Positions 30,022-35,527 of a DNA stretch of 35,527 nucleotides are shown here, one piece after another; position 1 is the stretch's first letter, and every line of letters begins with the position of its first letter. Source of the stretch: Terrisporobacter sp. Lineage in GTDB: Bacteria > Bacillota > Clostridia > Peptostreptococcales > Peptostreptococcaceae. Below the pieces are notes generated by a model that saw only the letters and a list, made by a program, of their open reading frames with translations, had not been told where the DNA came from and searched no databases. The stretch is taken from contig NZ_JAGHFM010000076.1 in NCBI RefSeq assembly GCF_017888745.1, positions 1 through 35,527 on the forward strand. The letters are read 5' to 3'. A program made the position numbers and the translations under genes.

Positions 30022-30073
30022 ATAAAATAAATTATATAAATTACAAAAAGTATTTTACAGGGGGAATTAATCA

Positions 30074-31099
30074 ATGTTAAAAAGTAAAGGTTTAAGAAGG
30101 GTATTAGCACTATTATCTATAGTAGGGGTAACTTTAAGTTTTGTTGGATGTTCAAATGACAATCAAAAATCTGAAACAACAAAAACAAAAGCAGAAGCAA
30201 GTAACTTTGAACCAGTAGAATTTACATATTCTGATGGAGCTAAAGATTATGATGTAAAAGTTGATAAACCTAGACAAAAAGCAGTTACATTATCCCAGTT
30301 TATGACGGAAATGTTATTGGCATTAGATTTAGGTGATAAAATGGTGGGGACAGCGCTTTTAGATAATCCAATACTTCCAGAATTTGAAGAAGCATACAAT
30401 AAAATACCAGAGTTAGAAGTAGGTGAAGGCCACTCAATATCAAAAGAAGGATTTATGGCTACAGGGGCTGACTTTGTCAGTGGATGGGATTCATCAATAA
30501 GTGAGCAGACAACAGGATCACCAGAGGAGCTTATAAAAAATGATATAACTCCATTTATGGCAAAGTCTTATTCACCAGATGCAACAGTTGAAACAGTATA
30601 CGAAGATTTTGAATTATTAGGAAAAATATTTGGAGTAGAAGATAAAGCTACAGAAGTAATAAATAAAATGAAAAGTGATATAAAAGAAGTAAGTAACAAA
30701 TTAGGTGATATAAAAGAAGAAGATAGAGTAAAAATGATGGTATATGACTCAGGGGAAAAGGATGCCATGGTAGTTGGTTCTGGTCTTGCTAATAACTTAA
30801 TAGATTTAGCTGGAGGGAATAATATATTTGGAAAAGACGCTGAAAAGCCTTATATAAATGTATCTTGGGAAAGTATAGTAGCTGAAAATCCAGAGGTTAT
30901 ATTAGTAACTGACTTTATGGCTGGACAACCAGCACAAGAAAAAATAGATTTCTTAAAGTCTCATCCTGCTCTTAAAGATGTAGCAGCAATAAAAAATGAT
31001 AAAATATATGTTGTAGGATTAGCAGATTTATCTCCAGGTGTTAGAAATCCTAAGCTTATAGAGAAAATGTATGGATATTTCTATGGAGAAAATAAATAA
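30074..31099 (+). CDS. ABC transporter substrate-binding lipoprotein (FecB/BtuF-like, TroA fold)
   Basis: 341-aa ORF with signal peptide and lipobox (LLSIVGVTLSFVGCSN); periplasmic binding-protein segments (RQKAVTLSQFMTEMLLALDLGDKMVGTA, GNNIFGKDAEKPYINVSWESIVAENPEVILVTD). Confidence 0.9.
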   Translation: MLKSKGLRRVLALLSIVGVTLSFVGCSNDNQKSETTKTKAEASNFEPVEFTYSDGAKDYDVKVDKPRQKAVTLSQFMTEMLLALDLGDKMVGTALLDNPILPEFEEAYNKIPELEVGEGHSISKEGFMATGADFVSGWDSSISEQTTGSPEELIKNDITPFMAKSYSPDATVETVYEDFELLGKIFGVEDKATEVINKMKSDIKEVSNKLGDIKEEDRVKMMVYDSGEKDAMVVGSGLANNLIDLAGGNNIFGKDAEKPYINVSWESIVAENPEVILVTDFMAGQPAQEKIDFLKSHPALKDVAAIKNDKIYVVGLADLSPGVRNPKLIEKMYGYFYGENK

Positions 31100-32181
31100 T
31101 GGATATATCAGTACAAGAAAAAAGAGGCCTTTCTAAAAAGAAAGGTTTCCTATTTTGGACAGTATTACTTATTATATTATTAGCTATTACGGTAGTATCA
31201 GCAATAGCAATAGGTAGCACATATATACCTCCTGGAGAAGTTTATAAAGTACTACTAAGTAAATTATCAAATGGAATGCTATTTGGTGATGTGGGAACTA
31301 TAATGACACAAAATATAATATGGGAAATAAGATTTCCAAGAGTGTTATTAGGGGCAATGTGTGGCGCTGGTCTTGCGCTTTGTGGAGTACTTATGCAATG
31401 TGTAACTAAAAATCCAATAGCAGAGCCTTATATATTAGGTATATCATCAGGGGCATCTTGTGGTGCTGTAGCAGTTATAGTTTTAGGTGGAATATCTACT
31501 ATGGGAATAAATAGCATAAGTACAGGTGCTTTTGTAGGTTCAATAATATCAGGAGTTCTTGTATTTGCAATAGGAACTCAAATGGGGAAGACAACTTCTA
31601 CTACGAGGTTAGTACTTACAGGTATGGCAATATCTACAATATTTTCAGCTCTTACTAATTTACTTATATATTCTGCAGATAATTCAAATCAAGCTAAAAA
31701 TGCATTATTTTGGACAGTAGGTAGTTTAGGTGGAGCGAAATGGGATGTACTATTATTACCTTTTATAGTATTAATAATAGTAATTATAGCCTCATTTATG
31801 ATGTCTAAATCTCTAGATATATTACTTTTAGGTGATGATAGTGCAATAATACTAGGAATAAATGTAAAGCTTATTAAGTCAATAATACTTATTTTAGCAA
31901 CTTTACTTACATCCTCTTTAGTTGCAATAACAGGAGCTATAGGATTTATAGGTTTAGTAGTACCACATGTATGCAGAACTATAGCAGGAAGTGACCACAA
32001 AAAATTAATAGTACCCTCATCATTAATAGGGGCAATATTTTTGATAATATCAGATATTTTTGCAAGAGGGCTTTTCCCGCCAATAGAAATACCTATAGGA
32101 ATCATAACATCATTAGTTGGTGGACCATTCTTCTTATATTTAATTTCTAAGAAAAATTATGCTTTTGGAGGAAAAGAGTAA
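31099..32181 (+). CDS. FecCD-family ABC transporter permease
   Basis: 360-aa polytopic ORF; IRFPRVLLGAMCGAGLALCGVLMQCVTKNPIAEPYILGISSGA, GAIGFIGLVVPHVCRTIAGSDH. Start overlaps the preceding stop (TAATG). Confidence 0.93.
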   Translation: MDISVQEKRGLSKKKGFLFWTVLLIILLAITVVSAIAIGSTYIPPGEVYKVLLSKLSNGMLFGDVGTIMTQNIIWEIRFPRVLLGAMCGAGLALCGVLMQCVTKNPIAEPYILGISSGASCGAVAVIVLGGISTMGINSISTGAFVGSIISGVLVFAIGTQMGKTTSTTRLVLTGMAISTIFSALTNLLIYSADNSNQAKNALFWTVGSLGGAKWDVLLLPFIVLIIVIIASFMMSKSLDILLLGDDSAIILGINVKLIKSIILILATLLTSSLVAITGAIGFIGLVVPHVCRTIAGSDHKKLIVPSSLIGAIFLIISDIFARGLFPPIEIPIGIITSLVGGPFFLYLISKKNYAFGGKE

Positions 32182-33032
32182 TGCATAAAATTCAAGTAAA
32201 AAATTTAAGATTTAGCATAGATAAGAATGAAATATTAAAAGATATATCTTTTAATGTTCCTAAGGGAAGTTTTGTAGGTATTATTGGACCTAATGGATCT
32301 GGAAAATCAACTTTATTAAAAAATATATATAGACTATATAAACCATCAAGTGGACAAATTATATTAGATAATAAAGACTTAATTCACATGAAAGATAAAG
32401 ATTGTGCAAAAGAAACTGCAGTACTTGCTCAAGAAAGTGATTCTCAATTTGACTTTACTGTAGAGCAAATAGTAAAAATGGGAAGATATCCGTATAAATC
32501 TATATTTGAAGATTACTCAAAGGAAGATCTGAATATGGTTTCAGATATGCTAAAAAAGGTTGGGCTGGACAATTATATCCATAGAAGTTTTTCAAATTTA
32601 TCTGGAGGAGAGAAGCAAAGAACTTTAATTGCGAGGGCTCTTGTACAAAATACGGATTTTCTAATATTAGATGAACCTACAAATCACTTAGATATAGGAT
32701 AGCAAATACAATTAATGGATCTAGTAAAAAGTTTAAATATAACTACGTTATCTGCTATACATGATATGAATATAGCCTCTATGTATTGTGACTATTTAAT
32801 AGTTATGAAAAAAGGGGAGATAATTGATTTTGGAAAGGTTGAAGAAGTAATAACTTCAGCTATGTTAAAAGATGTTTTTGGAGTAAATGCTTATATAGGT
32901 GTTAATCCTATAAATAAAAAACTACAAGTATCATTTATGCATACTCATGAACATATAAATGGTATTGGAGAAGATCATGTGCACGAAGATGGATTTACAG
33001 GTTTTCATAGTCATCAACATATTTGTTTATAA
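32181..33032 (+). pseudogene. FecE/BtuD-like ABC ATPase with His-rich C-terminal tail, interrupted by an in-frame TAG at 32700-32702
   Basis: Both track ORFs (32181-32702 and 32715-33032) lie in one frame; Walker A GPNGSGKST, signature LSGGEKQR and Walker B LILDEPTNHLD precede the TAG; switch region SAIHDMN follows it. Tail ...MHTHEHINGIGEDHVHEDGFTGFHSHQHICL. Confidence 0.85.
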
Positions 33033-33109
33033 TTTGTATTTATAAATAGATAGTTGAAAAACAATCCATTATTCTTGGCTTATTATTAACAATAATTATG
33101 TTTAAGTAT

Positions 33110-33138
33110 TTGACTTAACAATAATATGAGTATATACT
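33110..33138 (+). promoter_or_regulatory. Sigma-A-like promoter for cooT and downstream genes
   Basis: TTGACT (33110-33115), 17-nt spacer, TATACT (33133-33138). Confidence 0.7.
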
Positions 33139-33179
33139 TATGGTATAAGAATATAGAAAAATTTGTAAATGGAATCATG

Positions 33180-33223
33180 AAGATTTCTTATTGGCGTTAT
33201 ATTGCCTTTAGAAATCTTTTTTT
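33180..33223 (+). terminator. Intrinsic terminator in the 5' leader of cooT (possible attenuator)
   Basis: AAGATTTCT-loop (with inner GGC/GCC pairing)-AGAAATCTT followed by TTTTT; lies between the promoter at 33110 and the ORF at 33254. Confidence 0.8.
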
Positions 33224-33253
33224 GATTAGATTTATAACTAAGGGGGATTTTAT

Positions 33254-33445
33254 ATGTGTGAATCATCTGCATTTGTATTAGGTAAAGATAATAATTTGCA
33301 AAAAGTAATGGAAAATGTAGTAACTGTAGACCCGGCTGATGGGAAAGTATATTTAACAGATTTATTAGGGGACCAAAAAATAATAGATGGTTATATTAAA
33401 GAAATAAGGTTAATGGATCATAAAATAATATTAGCTCAAGAATAA
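33254..33445 (+). CDS. cooT: CooT-like nickel-binding protein
   Basis: 63-aa ORF MCESSAFVLGKDNNLQKVMENVVTVDPADGKVYLTDLLGDQKIIDGYIKEIRLMDHKIILAQE; Cys2 and size fit the CooT family; GGGGG SD. Confidence 0.8.
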   Translation: MCESSAFVLGKDNNLQKVMENVVTVDPADGKVYLTDLLGDQKIIDGYIKEIRLMDHKIILAQE

Positions 33446-33469
33446 TAATAAAAATTCGAGGTATGTCAA

Positions 33470-33886
33470 ATGATTATAGCTGTAATTGATGGAATGGGTG
33501 GTGGAATAGGTGCTCAGGTAGTTAATGCTCTTAGAGAAGAATTACCAACATATATAGAAATTTATGCTCTGGGAACTAACTCAATAGCAACTAGTGCAAT
33601 GATGAAAGCTCATGCTAATAAAGGTGCTACAGGAGAAAATGCAATAGTAGTTTCTTCTAAAAAGGCAAGTATAATTGTAGCTCCTATATCAGTTGTAATG
33701 CCAAATACAATGATGGGGGAAGTTACTAGTAAAATTAGTGAAGCTGTATCAGATAGTGAAGCATTTAAAATTCTTTTACCTATTATGCCAGAAAATTTTG
33801 AAGTAGTAGGAGTTGAAGGAAAACCATTGTCTTTATTAATAAAAGATACAATAAAAATAATAAAAAAAGAATTTAATATAAAATAA
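33470..33886 (+). CDS. DUF3842 family protein
   Basis: 138-aa ORF; AVIDGMGGGIGAQVVNALRE N-terminus and IVVSSKKASIIVAPISVVMPNTMMGEVT. Confidence 0.8.
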   Translation: MIIAVIDGMGGGIGAQVVNALREELPTYIEIYALGTNSIATSAMMKAHANKGATGENAIVVSSKKASIIVAPISVVMPNTMMGEVTSKISEAVSDSEAFKILLPIMPENFEVVGVEGKPLSLLIKDTIKIIKKEFNIK

Positions 33887-33899
33887 GGGGGATTTAAAA

Positions 33900-34214
33900 A
33901 TGTTAAATAAAAATATAGCTTTATTCCATGAGGGGCATCATCACCATCATGATCATGTACATACTGATTGTGGATGTGGGGGAAGTTGCGGACATGCTCA
34001 TGAAGAAGATCAAATGAGCAAAGATGAAAAAACTTTAAATATATTATTAGTTCATTGGGTGAATCATAACGAGTCTCATGAAGAAGGATTTAGAGAATGG
34101 GTGTCTAAAGCTAAAGAAATGGGAAAAGAAGAATCAGCAGAATATATTGAAAAAGCAATAGAAGCTATGCAAAAAGCTAACGAAATGTTATTAGAAGCTA
34201 AGAAGCATATGTAA
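33900..34214 (+). CDS. His/Cys-rich N-terminal metal-binding protein with helical C-terminal domain
   Basis: 104-aa ORF MLNKNIALFHEGHHHHHDHVHTDCGCGGSCGHAHEED... followed by a helical domain (LNILLVHWVNHNESHEEGFREWVSKA); GGGGG SD. Confidence 0.85.
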   Translation: MLNKNIALFHEGHHHHHDHVHTDCGCGGSCGHAHEEDQMSKDEKTLNILLVHWVNHNESHEEGFREWVSKAKEMGKEESAEYIEKAIEAMQKANEMLLEAKKHM

Positions 34215-34223
34215 TTATAAATT

Positions 34224-34255
34224 AGCAAAGAAGATGAAAATTTTCTTTGCTTTTT
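34224..34255 (+). terminator. Intrinsic terminator closing the metal cassette
   Basis: AGCAAAGAA-N10-TTCTTTGCT followed by TTTT. Confidence 0.85.
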
Positions 34256-34363
34256 AATTATATTTGTAATCTATATTTTATTTTAAATTTAATATTATTC
34301 ACAATAAAATGTTTACTTGAAAATTAATTTTTAATATAGAATATATTTTATCTTTACTAAATA

Positions 34364-34392
34364 TTGACACAATGATTATTATGAGATATAAT
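34364..34392 (+). promoter_or_regulatory. Perfect sigma-A consensus promoter for tRNA-Ser
   Basis: TTGACA (34364-34369), 17-nt spacer, TATAAT (34387-34392); tRNA starts 14 nt after the -10. Confidence 0.93.
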
Positions 34393-34405
34393 TGAAGTAC
34401 AGTTT

Positions 34406-34498
34406 GGAGAAGTACTCAAGTGGCTCAAGAGGATCCCCTGCTAAGGGATTAGGCTGGATTAAACCGGTGCGAGGGTTCGAATCCCTCCTTCTCCGCCA
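34406..34498 (+). tRNA. tRNA-Ser(GCT), CCA encoded
   Basis: Acceptor GGAGAAG/CTTCTCC, anticodon arm ATCCC-CTGCTAA-GGGAT (anticodon GCT), long variable arm, T arm GAGGG-TTCGAAT-CCCTC, 3' GCCA. Confidence 0.96.
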
Positions 34499-34504
34499 AT
34501 CAAA

Positions 34505-34536
34505 AGATCTAAGATTTTTATCTTAGGTCTTTTTTA
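34505..34536 (+). terminator. Intrinsic terminator after tRNA-Ser
   Basis: AGATCTAAGAT-TTTT-ATCTTAGGTCT followed by TTTTTT. Confidence 0.9.
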
Positions 34537-34544
34537 TATGTTAC

Positions 34545-34587
34545 GGAATTTATAATTTATCTGGTTTGTGGATAAATTATAAATTCC
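34545..34587. repeat. 17-bp perfect inverted repeat upstream of the ClC gene
   Basis: GGAATTTATAATTTATC-TGGTTTGTG-GATAAATTATAAATTCC. Confidence 0.95.
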
Positions 34588-34664
34588 AACCTATTATCTT
34601 AAGCAACGGACGAAGTCGTTGGCGATATGAGAGAAGCGAATTTTTTTATGCAAGGAGGGGGAAG

Positions 34665-35527
34665 ATGGATAAAAAAGGTGATAGAGTATATAACATGTTA
34701 AAAAGATTAGAAAATCTTAAATATAAGTTAATACTAGATTCTTTATTAGTAGGAGCGTCAGTAGGTTTTGTAATTGTATTCCATCGAATCATATTATCAA
34801 GCTTAAGTCATAAGTTTACTAATTTTTATGAAAAAGCAAGTAGTAATTATTTATTAATACCAATAATTTTTTCAGTACTTATACTATTAGGATACATAGT
34901 TGGAAAAATGGTGAAAAAAGAACCAATGATTAGTGGTAGTGGTATTCCACAAGTTACAGGAGTTTTGACTAGGAACTTAAAACAGAATTGGTTTAGTGTA
35001 CTATTTTACAAATTTGTTGGAGGATTAATTTGTTTAGTAGCAGGTCTTTCTTTAGGGCGAGAGGGCCCTTCTGTTCAAATGGGTGCTTGTATTGGAGAAG
35101 GTATTTCTGAAAAAACTAATAAATTAGATAATGAAAAGAAATATTTAATAACAAGCGGATCTAGTGCAGGACTGTCTGCAGCATTCAATGCCCCAATATC
35201 GGGGGTGATGTTTTCTCTAGAGGAAACCCATAAAAATTTTTCGCCATTAGTTTTAGTATCGGCTATGATAGCCTCGCTTACAGCTGACTTTATTTCAAAA
35301 AATTTCTTTGGATTGACTCCATCATTGTATTTTCCAAAGCTTAATTCATTACCACTTAAATATTATTGGGGACTTATATTATTAGGAATTATAATAGGGA
35401 TAAGTGGAGTAATATATTGCAAAGGATTATTAAAACACAAAACTTATACACAAAAATAAATTTATCAACAGAGATAAAGTGTATTATACCTTTTGTGATA
35501 ACAGGTATAATGGGGATAACGTTACCT
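34665..35527 (+). pseudogene. ClC-type chloride channel/antiporter, apparent frameshift near 35432-35435, continues past the window
   Basis: ClC motifs GSGIPQVTGVL, GREGPSVQMGACIGEG, GLSAAFNAPISGVMFSLEE. Frame breaks after ...CKGLLK; the -1 frame continues KTQNLYTKINLSTEIKCIIPFVITGIMGITLP to the window end. ATG 34665 follows AAGGAGGGGG. Confidence 0.8.

Noticed and set aside
29532-30073. Cobalamin riboswitch upstream of the ABC importer
   Set aside because: No recognisable B12-box (GCCACTG-like) or compatible length and structure.
32700-32702. TAG read as pyrrolysine
   Set aside because: No pyl genes in the window, several local genes end in TAG, and the affected protein is an ABC ATPase, not a known Pyl protein class. 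Kept only as a remote option under the readthrough test.
34566-34664. Track start of the ClC ORF at GTG 34566
   Set aside because: Would translate the 17-bp hairpin; ATG 34665 has a strong AAGGAGGGGG SD and begins the channel-like sequence.
34588-34664. Fluoride riboswitch before the ClC gene
   Set aside because: Consensus elements of the crcB motif are not visible, and the protein carries chloride-type GSGIP/GREGP motifs.
35429-35436. Programmed -1 frameshift in the ClC gene
   Set aside because: TTAAAAC in this frame does not form a canonical X XXY YYZ slippery heptamer; base loss in an A run is simpler.
1-35527. CRISPR arrays, transposases, phage or integron elements
   Set aside because: No regularly spaced repeats, no transposase, integrase or phage-like ORFs seen on either strand.

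Overview
The window comes from an AT-rich Firmicutes (Clostridia; the gene order resembles the Wood-Ljungdahl locus I recall from Peptostreptococcaceae such as Clostridioides difficile). Left part (1-10.6 kb): housekeeping and other genes, namely pepD (minus strand), mutS2, a DUF523 protein, argS, two hypothetical proteins, and a B12-binding radical SAM protein translationally overlapping a TPR protein. Centre (11.1-29.5 kb): a near-complete Wood-Ljungdahl / CODH-ACS cluster, cooS-cooC-fhs-fchA-folD-metV-metF-lpdA-cooC2-acsD-acsC-acsE-acsB-gcvH-acsV. Right part (29.7-34.3 kb): a small unit bounded by terminators that looks like a metal (probably nickel) acquisition and delivery cassette. It contains a 45-aa His/Cys-rich peptide missing from the ORF track, a FecBCD/BtuFCD-like ABC importer whose ATPase has a His-rich tail and an in-frame TAG, a CooT-like nickel-binding protein, a DUF3842 protein and a His/Cys-rich helical protein. 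Three unrelated ORFs in this unit share a DHVH tetrapeptide. The window ends with tRNA-Ser(GCT) under a perfect sigma-A consensus promoter and a ClC-type channel gene with an apparent frameshift. The most interesting material is the metal cassette with its leader/attenuator-like structures, a run of GGGGG Shine-Dalgarno sequences shared by the second half of the Wood-Ljungdahl cluster and the cassette, and several perfect intergenic hairpins without T-tracts inside the cluster. All functional assignments come from reading the protein sequences; no database search was run.
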